The translations under genes and the position numbers were made by a program. The notes beneath the pieces were generated by a model, which was not told the DNA's origin, did no database searches, and saw only the letters and a program-made list of their open reading frames with translations. A stretch of 12,398 bases of DNA, taken from positions 1-12,398 of the forward strand of contig CAJFUT010000061.1 of the NCBI GenBank assembly GCA_904420255.1, in the 5' to 3' direction. Source of the DNA: an uncultured Angelakisella sp. (GTDB taxonomy: Bacteria > Bacillota > Clostridia > Oscillospirales > Ruminococcaceae). Below are positions 7,417 through 12,398 of this stretch, piece by piece (position 1 is the first letter of the stretch; each line of letters opens with the position of its first letter).

Positions 7417-7451
7417 AAAGGAACCCGGCCTCTTGACAACTTTGTGCCGCC

Positions 7452-7472
7452 GCCCGGGGGGCTGCCCCGGGC
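7452..7472 (+). repeat. GC-rich hairpin between lipoprotein and rubredoxin genes
   Basis: GCCCGGGG (7452-7459) and CCCCGGGC (7465-7472) form an 8-bp all-GC stem with a 5-nt loop. No T-run follows, so it is a poor intrinsic terminator. It may reduce read-through or protect the upstream mRNA end, and leaves open whether the rubredoxin gene is co-transcribed with the lipoprotein gene. Confidence 0.5.
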
Positions 7473-7498
7473 TGAAAACCGAAAGGAGGAAAGTAAAA

Positions 7499-8128
7499 AT
7501 GGACCTGAAAGCGTTTTTCAAGATGAACTACGGCCTTTACATCATCAGCTCCAAGGACGGGGAGGGGGCCGCCGGCTGCGTGGTGAACACCCTCACCCAG
7601 GTGACGGCGGAGCCCCCCAAGGTGATGCTGGCCATCCACAAGGACAACCGCACCACCCAGGCCATCCTGAATTCCGGGGTGTTCGCCGCCACGGTGCTGA
7701 CCCAGGACACCCCCATGGAGCTCATCGGCCGGTTCGGCTTCCAGTCCAGCCGGGAGGTGGATAAGTTCCAGGGCTATGAGGTGAAGGAGGACAAAAACGG
7801 CCTCCCCTGGCTCACCCGGCAGATGGCGGCCCGGTTCTCCTGCCGGGTGCTGGACCGGATGGACGCCGGCACCCATTACCTTTTCCTGGCCCAGGTGGAG
7901 GAGGCGGAAACCCTCTCCCAGGACGAGCCCATGACCTATTCCTACTACCACGCGGTGAAAAACGGCCGCACCCCGCCCAAGGCCTCCAGCTACCAGCCGG
8001 AGGAGTCCCCCAAAGCCCGGGGCTGGCGGTGCAAGATCTGCGGCTACGTCCTGGACGCCGAGGAGCTGCCGCCGGATTTTGTCTGCCCCATCTGCAAAAA
8101 GGGCGCGGAATTCTTCGAAAAGCTGTAA
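7499..8128 (+). CDS. hrb: High-molecular-weight rubredoxin (flavin reductase-rubredoxin fusion)
   Basis: This 209-residue protein has an N-terminal flavin reductase-like, FMN-binding split-barrel domain (about 1-160; MDLKAFFKMNYGLYIISS at the start) fused to a small C-terminal rubredoxin domain with Cys178-x2-Cys181 (CKICGYV) and Cys196-x2-Cys199 (CPIC). The four cysteines would hold one iron. Known fusions of this kind (Hrb of Moorella thermoacetica) carry electrons from NAD(P)H to the flavodiiron protein FprA, which reduces oxygen or nitric oxide in anaerobes. That role is inferred here, since no FprA gene is in view. The start at 7499 is set by AAAGGAGG just upstream; an earlier in-frame ATG at 7373 lies inside the preceding gene. 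It is a cytoplasmic protein, with no signal peptide. It lies 82 nt after the lipoprotein gene and ends at a strong terminator. Confidence 0.9.
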   Translation: MDLKAFFKMNYGLYIISSKDGEGAAGCVVNTLTQVTAEPPKVMLAIHKDNRTTQAILNSGVFAATVLTQDTPMELIGRFGFQSSREVDKFQGYEVKEDKNGLPWLTRQMAARFSCRVLDRMDAGTHYLFLAQVEEAETLSQDEPMTYSYYHAVKNGRTPPKASSYQPEESPKARGWRCKICGYVLDAEELPPDFVCPICKKGAEFFEKL

Positions 8129-8148
8129 AGGGCCGGCGGCCCCACGGA

Positions 8149-8190
8149 AAAGCCGGAGCAATCTCGGGAAGATTGCTTCGGCTTTCTTTC
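8149..8190. terminator. Bidirectional intrinsic terminator between convergent operons
   Basis: Arms at 8149-8164 and 8170-8185 pair over 16 bp with one G-U wobble and a 5-nt loop (CGGGA). CTTTC follows on the plus strand. On the minus strand the same stem is followed by TTTTCC. It sits 20 nt after the rubredoxin stop and 20 nt beyond the stop of the convergent glutamate synthase gene, so it serves both. Confidence 0.9.
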
Positions 8191-8204
8191 GCGGCGGCTG
8201 CCGG

Positions 8205-8927
8205 TTATTGATTGGTGTAGAGCTGGCGGTAGGGGCTGCTGGTATTGGGGGTCAGCAGGTAGAACCGCCCCCGGAACAGCTCCTCCAGAGGGACGCCGAA
8301 GGTCTCGGCGTAGGCCTCCCCATAGGGGCGGAATTCCGCCAGGTCCTCCGGCCCCGCCTCCCGGGCGGACACCTGCTCCGGCAGGTCGAAGGGGAGGCTG
8401 TCGGCCCGCAGGAGGATTTTCCCACCGTGCATCCCGGTGCCGCAGAACCGCCCCACCGGGGGCTTCCCCTCCCGGCCCCGGCCCAGCACCAGGATCAGCC
8501 CCCCGGCCTGGTATTCCCCCAGGAAGCTGCCGGCGCCGCCGCCGACAACCACCGCCGGCACCCGGTCCCCGTAGGATTTCATGTGGATCCCCGCCCGGTA
8601 GCCCACGTCGTCCCGGACCAGGATGAGGCCGCCCCGCATCCCGTAGCCCAGGCCGTCGCCGCAGCTGCCGTGGACCACGATGCGCCCGGCGTTCATGGTG
8701 TCCCCCGCCGCCTCCTGGGCGTTGCCCCGGACCAGGATCTCCCCGCCGTCCAGGTAGGCCCCCAGGGCGTTGCCCGGGGTGCCCCGGATCTCCAGCCGGC
8801 CCCGGGCCAGGCCGGCCCCCAGGTACCGCTGGCCGTTGCAGCCCTCCACCAGGATGTCCTCCCCGGCGGCGGCCCGGATTTTTTCGTTCAGCTCCCGGTA
8901 GGGGAGCCCTCTGGCGTCGATGGTCAT
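8205..8927 (-). CDS. Glutamate synthase GXGXG-domain subunit (GltB C-terminal part as a separate protein)
   Basis: The 240-residue protein matches the GXGXG (alpha-subunit C-terminal) domain of glutamate synthase. This right-handed beta-helix acts as a structural spacer between the amidotransferase and FMN domains in the full-length enzyme. Repeated Gly-rich turns are visible: GNALGAYLDGG, GDTMNAGRIVVHG, GDGLGYGMRGG, GGGAGSFLGEYQAGG and GTGMHGGKI, with the typical strand spacing of about 20 residues. The start is ATG 8927 (MTIDARGLPY). Its AGGAGG is about 13 nt upstream and no alternative start lies between. It begins 53 nt after the FMN-domain gene and is the last gene before the shared terminator, so the three GltB parts occur in the same N-to-C order as in the single-chain enzyme. 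The last 40 residues, which are rich in aromatic residues, follow the helix and are not recognised. Confidence 0.9.
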   Translation of the reverse strand: MTIDARGLPYRELNEKIRAAAGEDILVEGCNGQRYLGAGLARGRLEIRGTPGNALGAYLDGGEILVRGNAQEAAGDTMNAGRIVVHGSCGDGLGYGMRGGLILVRDDVGYRAGIHMKSYGDRVPAVVVGGGAGSFLGEYQAGGLILVLGRGREGKPPVGRFCGTGMHGGKILLRADSLPFDLPEQVSAREAGPEDLAEFRPYGEAYAETFGVPLEELFRGRFYLLTPNTSSPYRQLYTNQ

Positions 8928-8980
8928 GGCTTTGGAAAAACCTCCTCCGCGGCCGGGGGCGCCCCCGCCGCTGTCTGTAT

Positions 8981-10483
8981 TCAGTCCCCGGCGTGCTTGA
9001 TGCCCAGGATTTCCAGCTCCTTCCGGGTCATCCCCACCCCCCGGAGCATCAGCCGGTTGCCCCGGAGGGCCTCGATGGAATTGATCCCCATGCCCCCCAT
9101 CATCTCCTCCATCTCCCGCCGCCAGGCGGTGATGAGGTTCACCAGCCGCCGGGCCCCCTCCTGGGGGTCCAGCCGGGCGGTGAGGTCGGGGCGCTGGGTG
9201 GCGATGCCCCAGGCGCAGCGGCCGCTGTGGCAGCTGCGGCAGAGGTGGCACCCCAGGGCCATGAGGGCGGCGGTGCCGATATAGACGGCGTCTGCCCCCA
9301 GGGCCACCGCCTTCACCACGTCGGCGGAGCAGCGGATGCTCCCCCCCGCCACCAGGGAAACCTCCCCCCGGATTCCCTCCTGGCGGAGCCGGGTGTCCAC
9401 GCTGGCCAGGGCCAGCTCGATGGGGATGCCCACGTTGTCCCGGATCATGGTGGGGGCCGCGCCGGTGCCGCCCCGGAAGCCGTCGATGGCGATGATATCG
9501 GCGCCGCTGCGGGCGATGCCGCTGGCGATGGCCGCCACGTTGTGGACCGCCGCCACCTTCACCAGCACCGGCTTTTCGTAGCCGGTGGCCTCCTTCAGGG
9601 AGCAGACCAGCTGGCGCAGGTCCTCGATGGAATAGATGTCGTGGTGGGGGGCGGGGCTGATGGCGTCGGTGCCCTCGGGGATCATCCGGGTCCGGGAGAT
9701 GTCCCCCACGATCTTGCTGCCGGGCAGGTGGCCGCCGATGCCGGGCTTGGCCCCCTGGCCCATTTTGATCTCGATGGCCGCCCCGGCCTTGAGGTAGCCG
9801 GGGTGGACCCCGAACCGCCCCGAGGCCACCTGGACGATGGTATTTGGTCCGTATTCATAGAGGTCCCGGTGGAGGCCGCCCTCCCCGGTGTTCCAGCAGA
9901 TGCCCAGCTCCCGGGCGGCCCGGGCCAGGCTGGCGTGGGCGTTGTAGCTCACCGAGCCGTAGGACATGGCGGCGAACATCACCGGCACCTGCAGCTCCAG
10001 CCGGGGGGGCAGGTCGGGGATGAGCCGCCCGCCGGCCCCCCGGCGGGGGCGCCCGCCCCTGGCCCCCAGGAAGGTGCGGGTTTCCATGGGCTCCCGGAGG
10101 GGGTCGATGGAGGGGTTGGTCACCTGGCTGGCGTTGAGGAGGATCCGGTCCCAGTAGACCGGGATTTTCCCCGGGCTCCCCATGGAGGAGAGGAGCACCC
10201 CGCCGGTTTCCGCCTGGCGGTAGATGTCGGCGATGGCCCCGGCGCTCCAGTTGGGGCTGCCGTTCCAGCAGTTGCGGCTGGGGAATACCTTCAGGGCCCC
10301 CACAGGGCAGCAGGCCACGCACCGCTGGCAGTTGACGCAGCCCCTCTCGTCGATGGTGAGGTTCCCGGCAGCGTCCCTGCCGTGGACGCCGTTGGGGCAC
10401 TGCTGGACGCAGATGCCGCATCCGGTGCAGCGGGCATTGTCCCGGGCCACCTCAAAGGAGGGGGCGATGTATTGGATTTTCAT
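8981..10483 (-). CDS. Glutamate synthase FMN domain with N-terminal 2x[4Fe-4S] ferredoxin module
   Basis: This 500-residue protein makes glutamate from 2-oxoglutarate and ammonia channelled from the amidotransferase subunit. A ferredoxin module comes first: Cys19-22-25-29 (CTGCGICVQQCP) and Cys49-52-55-59 (CVNCQRCVACCP), enough for two [4Fe-4S] clusters. The FMN-binding barrel follows from about 110, with AAMSYGSVSYNAHASLARAA, IEIKMGQGAKPGIGGHLPG, AIDGFRGGTGAAP and LVAGGSIRCSADVV. Cys412, 415, 418 and 423 in CHLCRSCHSGRCAWGIATQ lie where GltB carries its Fe-S cluster. The start at 10483 is fixed by AAGGAGG 9 nt upstream and a 4-nt ATGA overlap with the amidotransferase gene, which implies translational coupling. 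The reading frame stays open upstream to 11668, but that part is the out-of-frame shadow of the amidotransferase gene. No NAD(P)H-oxidising GltD gene is adjacent; the ferredoxin module may accept electrons directly from ferredoxin or from an unlinked reductase (inference). Confidence 0.93.
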   Translation of the reverse strand: MKIQYIAPSFEVARDNARCTGCGICVQQCPNGVHGRDAAGNLTIDERGCVNCQRCVACCPVGALKVFPSRNCWNGSPNWSAGAIADIYRQAETGGVLLSSMGSPGKIPVYWDRILLNASQVTNPSIDPLREPMETRTFLGARGGRPRRGAGGRLIPDLPPRLELQVPVMFAAMSYGSVSYNAHASLARAARELGICWNTGEGGLHRDLYEYGPNTIVQVASGRFGVHPGYLKAGAAIEIKMGQGAKPGIGGHLPGSKIVGDISRTRMIPEGTDAISPAPHHDIYSIEDLRQLVCSLKEATGYEKPVLVKVAAVHNVAAIASGIARSGADIIAIDGFRGGTGAAPTMIRDNVGIPIELALASVDTRLRQEGIRGEVSLVAGGSIRCSADVVKAVALGADAVYIGTAALMALGCHLCRSCHSGRCAWGIATQRPDLTARLDPQEGARRLVNLITAWRREMEEMMGGMGINSIEALRGNRLMLRGVGMTRKELEILGIKHAGD

Positions 10484-11616
10484 TGGGCGTTTCCTCCTTT
10501 GGCGGCTTTCCGGGGCAGCCGGTCCAGGGTATAGATGACCGCTTCCCCGCCCCGGGGGGCCCAGAGGCGGTCCAGCTCCGGCGCCACCTCCCGGATGGCG
10601 CACTCCTCGCTGGCGATGTAGACCCGGTCCCCCCGTTCCCCCACCACCATGCTCCGGAGCTTCAGCCGGTCGTTGAGGGCCAGGATTCCCCCGGTGAAGC
10701 CCAGGAGGATGGAAAAGGGCCCGGTGACCAGCAGGCTGGCGTACCGCTCCCGGAGGTAGGTGGAAATCGCCCGCTCCTCCGGGGGCAGGCGGCGGATGGT
10801 GGACCAGAAGGGGGCCGCCGCCACCCTGGCCGCTTCCTCCAGGGTCAGGCCCTCCCGGCGCTGGAGGTAGTCGAAAAGGTAGGTGAGCACCTCGGTGTCG
10901 GTCTGGAGGCTGCAGTGGTAGCCGTACATCTCCAGGTAGCGGCGGTTGGCGTCGTAGGAGGAGATTTCCCCGTTGTGGACCACCGTGCGGTCCAGCAGGG
11001 CGAAGGGGTGGGCCCCGCCCCACCAGCCGGGGGTGTTGGTGGGGTAGCGGCCGTGGGCGGTCCAGCAGTAGCCGGCGTATTCCTCCAGGCGGTAGAACTC
11101 CCCGATGTCCTCGGGGAAGCCCACCCCCTTGAAGACCCCCATGTTCTTGCCGCTGGAAAAGACATAGGCCCCGTCGATGCGGGTGTTGATGTAAAAGACG
11201 CAGCGGACGGTGAACTCCTCCTCGTCCAGGTGGCTGTCCGCCAGCCGGGTGGGGAGGGGGGTGACGAAGTACCGCCAGATGAGGGGTTCCCCGGTGACCC
11301 GGGGGGTTTTCCGCACCGGGATTTTGGAGAGGTTCACCACGTCGAACCGCCTCTCCAGAAATTTCTCGCACTCCTCCTTGGCGGCGCAGGTGTCGAAAAA
11401 GATGTGGAAGGCGTAGAGGTCGGCGTACTGGGGGTAGATGCCGTAGCCGGCAAAGCCGCCCCCCAGGCCGTTGCTCCTGTCGTGCATCACGGCGATGGAG
11501 CGGACCATCTCCCCGCCGCCGATGGCCTCCCCCGACCGGGAAAAGACGCCGGAGATGGCGCACCCCGAGGGGATGCGCACCTCCCCCTCCCGGGGGGGCC
11601 GGTTCCCCATGTCCAT
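10480..11616 (-). CDS. Glutamate synthase class II glutamine amidotransferase subunit (GltB N-terminal part)
   Basis: The 378-residue protein is the glutaminase part of a split glutamate synthase. It hydrolyses glutamine and passes ammonia to the FMN subunit. The probable nucleophile is Cys19 in RIPSGCAISGVFSRSG. Class II amidotransferases act through an N-terminal Cys, so residues 1-18 would need removal as a short propeptide. This is inferred from single-chain GltB, which also matures this way. Other family motifs are HGRYPTNTPG (188-197), HNGE (214-217) and SLQTDTEV (236-243), and FAGYGIYPQYADLYAFHIFF lies in the middle of a family-typical N-terminal region. ATG 11616 has AAGGAG 8 nt upstream; ATG 11610 is a second possible start. 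It is the first gene of the operon, preceded by a leader terminator and promoter, and overlaps the FMN-domain gene by 4 nt. Confidence 0.9.
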   Translation of the reverse strand: MDMGNRPPREGEVRIPSGCAISGVFSRSGEAIGGGEMVRSIAVMHDRSNGLGGGFAGYGIYPQYADLYAFHIFFDTCAAKEECEKFLERRFDVVNLSKIPVRKTPRVTGEPLIWRYFVTPLPTRLADSHLDEEEFTVRCVFYINTRIDGAYVFSSGKNMGVFKGVGFPEDIGEFYRLEEYAGYCWTAHGRYPTNTPGWWGGAHPFALLDRTVVHNGEISSYDANRRYLEMYGYHCSLQTDTEVLTYLFDYLQRREGLTLEEAARVAAAPFWSTIRRLPPEERAISTYLRERYASLLVTGPFSILLGFTGGILALNDRLKLRSMVVGERGDRVYIASEECAIREVAPELDRLWAPRGGEAVIYTLDRLPRKAAKGGNAQ

Positions 11617-11647
11617 AGATCATTCTCCTTCCGCTGTCCGGTGATTT

Positions 11648-11710
11648 GGGAAAAAGAAAAAAGCCCACCCCCGGGCGTACCCCGCCCAGGGATGAACTCC
11701 TTTGTTCCTT
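11648..11710 (-). terminator. Leader terminator (attenuator) of the glutamate synthase operon, with U-tract sequestered by the RNA 5' end
   Basis: On the minus strand CCCTGGGCG (11691-11683) pairs with CGCCCGGGG (11677-11669) around a GGGTA loop. The stem extends outward and is followed by six T, one C and five T (11662-11651). This is a good intrinsic terminator lying between the promoter and the amidotransferase gene, so it should act as an attenuator. The region just 5' (11710-11692, about where the RNA begins) can pair base by base with the lower stem and the whole T-run, using several G-U wobbles and only one internal mismatch (C-C). A matching element precedes glnN. Confidence 0.75.
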
Positions 11711-11717
11711 ACGCCAT

Positions 11718-11747
11718 ATTATAAGCCCCCCTTTCCCCTCCTGTCAA
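11718..11747 (-). promoter_or_regulatory. Consensus promoter of the glutamate synthase operon
   Basis: Read on the minus strand, TTGACA (11747-11742) and TATAAT (11723-11718) are both perfect sigma-A hexamers with an 18-nt spacer. The expected start is about 11710, only some 20 nt before the leader hairpin. The spacer contains an unusually G-rich run (11725-11741) made of G blocks of 2, 4 and 6. Confidence 0.85.
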
Positions 11748-11852
11748 GAGGCCGGAGCGGCTTTCCCAGACAGGGGCCCAGGGCGGCAAGGCAAAAAATT
11801 CCTTCTGATTATTGAAAAAATTGTGCAAAAAGGAAAAAACAGCTTCCCCCCG
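11748..11852. other. Gene-free spacer between two divergent nitrogen promoters
   Basis: No gene or clear operator is seen here. The half next to glnN (11792-11840) is rich in A-runs and could act as an UP-element or bent DNA upstream of the glnN -35 box. A weak inverted pair TTCCTT (11799-11804) and AAGGAA (11830-11835) is noted but is too short to call a binding site. The rest is GC-rich and featureless. Confidence 0.4.
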
Positions 11853-11882
11853 TTGACATCCCGCCCCGGCAGGGCTTATACT
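11853..11882 (+). promoter_or_regulatory. Promoter of the glutamine synthetase gene
   Basis: TTGACA at 11853-11858 is a perfect -35 box. TATACT at 11877-11882 is the -10 with an 18-nt spacer (TTATAC with 17 is the alternative). Transcription should begin at about 11888-11890, immediately before the leader terminator. Confidence 0.8.
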
Positions 11883-11891
11883 GGGCCACAT

Positions 11892-11949
11892 GGAAAACGG
11901 CAAAGGCGCTGTGGGCCCTCGGGGCCCGCGGCGCTTTTTTTGTTTTTCC
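11892..11949 (+). terminator. Leader terminator (attenuator) of glnN, with U-tract sequestered by the RNA 5' end
   Basis: GCGCTGTGGGCCC (11906-11918) pairs with GGGCCCGCGGCGC (11922-11934) around a TCG loop. This makes a 13-bp stem with two G-U pairs, followed by seven T, one G and five T (11935-11947). It lies between the promoter and the start codon, so full-length mRNA requires read-through. The 14 bases before the stem (11892-11905) can pair with the whole T-run and the following C (11935-11948), with only one mismatch and several G-U pairs. The same design precedes the divergent glutamate synthase operon. Confidence 0.8.
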
Positions 11950-12006
11950 GGGGCCTGCCGCCCCCACCCGGCAAACGCGGAATTTTTCTTGAGGAGGTCT
12001 GCCAGC

Positions 12007-12398
12007 ATGAGCAAGGTACCCGAACTGTTTGGAAGCATGGTCTTTTCCGACGTGGTGATGAAGGAGCGCCTTCCCCACGACACCTACCGGGCCATGAAGA
12101 AGGCCATGGCCGGCGGCGTCAGCCTGGACCGGGCCATCGCCGACGTGGTGGCCAGCGCCATGAAGGACTGGGCCATCGAAAAGGGGGCCACCCATTTCAC
12201 CCACTGGTTCCAGCCCATGACCGGCATCACCGCCGAAAAGCACGACAGCTTCATCCGCCCCGACGGGGAGGGCCGGGTCATTATGGAATTTTCCGGCAAG
12301 GAGCTGGTGAAGGGGGAGCCGGACGCCTCCTCCTTCCCCTCCGGGGGGCTGCGGGCCACCTTCGAGGCCCGGGGCTACACCGCCTGGGACCCCACCAG
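12007..12398 (+). CDS. glnN: Glutamine synthetase type III, N-terminal part (cut by window edge)
   Basis: The first 130 residues are visible and the frame is open to the edge. The start [15 protein letters not shown] and the stretch [20 protein letters not shown] (60-79) are characteristic of the GSIII (GlnN) family. These are large homomeric enzymes of roughly 700 residues that make glutamine from glutamate, ammonia and ATP. The ATP- and glutamate-binding parts lie beyond the window. ATG 12007 has GAGGAGG 9 nt upstream. It is transcribed divergently from the glutamate synthase operon, which together gives a GS-GOGAT ammonia-assimilation unit. The leader terminator at 11892-11949 indicates control by termination/antitermination. 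The frame is also open upstream to an ATG at 11890, which lacks a ribosome-binding site and is not preferred. Confidence 0.93.
   Translation, partial: MSKVPELFGSMVFSDVVMKERLPHDTYRAMKKAMAGGVSLDRAIADVVASAMKDWAIEKGATHFTHWFQPMTGITAEKHDSFIRPDGEGRVIMEFSGKELVKGEPDASSFPSGGLRATFEARGYTAWDPT

Noticed and set aside
7433..7438. Perfect TTGACA before the rubredoxin gene as a promoter -35 box
   Set aside because: At 16-18 nt downstream the sequence is an all-G run in the GC hairpin, so no -10 element exists.
7373..7498. ATG 7373 as start of the rubredoxin fusion
   Set aside because: It lies inside the lipoprotein gene; AAAGGAGG immediately before ATG 7499 and the family N-terminus support the later start.
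8928..9251. Upstream ATG at 9251 for the GXGXG subunit
   Set aside because: That part overlaps the FMN-domain gene and is Pro/Gly/His-rich shadow sequence; the protein family begins at MTIDARGL (8927).
10484..11668. Extension of the FMN-domain glutamate synthase frame upstream to 11668
   Set aside because: The extra 395 residues are the out-of-frame reading of the amidotransferase gene. A strong ribosome-binding site and ATGA overlap fix the start at 10483.
11799..11835. TTCCTT/AAGGAA inverted pair as an operator between the divergent promoters
   Set aside because: Arms of six bases 25 nt apart in an A-rich stretch are expected by chance.
11892..11949. ANTAR-type dual-hairpin antiterminator site in the glnN leader
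   Set aside because: Only one hairpin fits between the expected start and the T-run, and the 3-nt loop does not resemble the six-base loops described for ANTAR targets.

Overview
The window reads as a GC-rich Gram-positive anaerobe of the Clostridia, most like gut Oscillospiraceae (Flavonifractor/Lawsonibacter-type genomes). This placement is inference. It rests on strong AGGAGG ribosome-binding sites, TTG starts, a lipoprotein signal peptide, a class B sortase, a high-molecular-weight rubredoxin, a type III glutamine synthetase and a split glutamate synthase. All major genes share a strongly GC-biased third codon position, and no island of foreign composition is apparent. No rRNA, tRNA, CRISPR array or transposase was seen.

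Layout. (1) Positions 1-5360, minus strand: one apparent operon from a near-consensus promoter at 5332-5360. It encodes a cysteine desulfurase, the tRNA 4-thiouridine synthase ThiI, and a very long ORF running off the left edge. That ORF reads without any stop codon from a CinA-like domain (2865 to about 1621), through a low-complexity linker and one membrane helix, into a class B sortase with a long helical, partly repetitive C-terminal extension. The CinA part has lost its catalytic residues, so the protein looks like a cytoplasmic pseudo-CinA tethered to an external transpeptidase. This is the most unusual object in the window. (2) Positions 5470-8185, plus strand: an orphan oligopeptide-binding lipoprotein with an acidic insert, then a flavin-reductase/rubredoxin fusion (Hrb), closed by a strong bidirectional terminator. 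(3) Positions 8205-11747, minus strand: a three-gene split glutamate synthase. It comprises a class II amidotransferase, a ferredoxin-fused FMN synthase domain and a GXGXG domain. No GltD-type NAD(P)H reductase gene is visible. (4) From 11853 on the plus strand: the divergent start of a type III glutamine synthetase gene (glnN), truncated by the right edge.

How they work together. Desulfurase plus ThiI supply sulfur for s4U in tRNA. Glutamine synthetase plus glutamate synthase form a GS-GOGAT ammonia-assimilation module arranged divergently. Each arm has a consensus-type promoter followed within about 25 nt by a leader terminator. In both leaders the U-tract can pair back to the extreme 5' end of the RNA. 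This matching design suggests the two operons share one attenuation control, a second point of interest.
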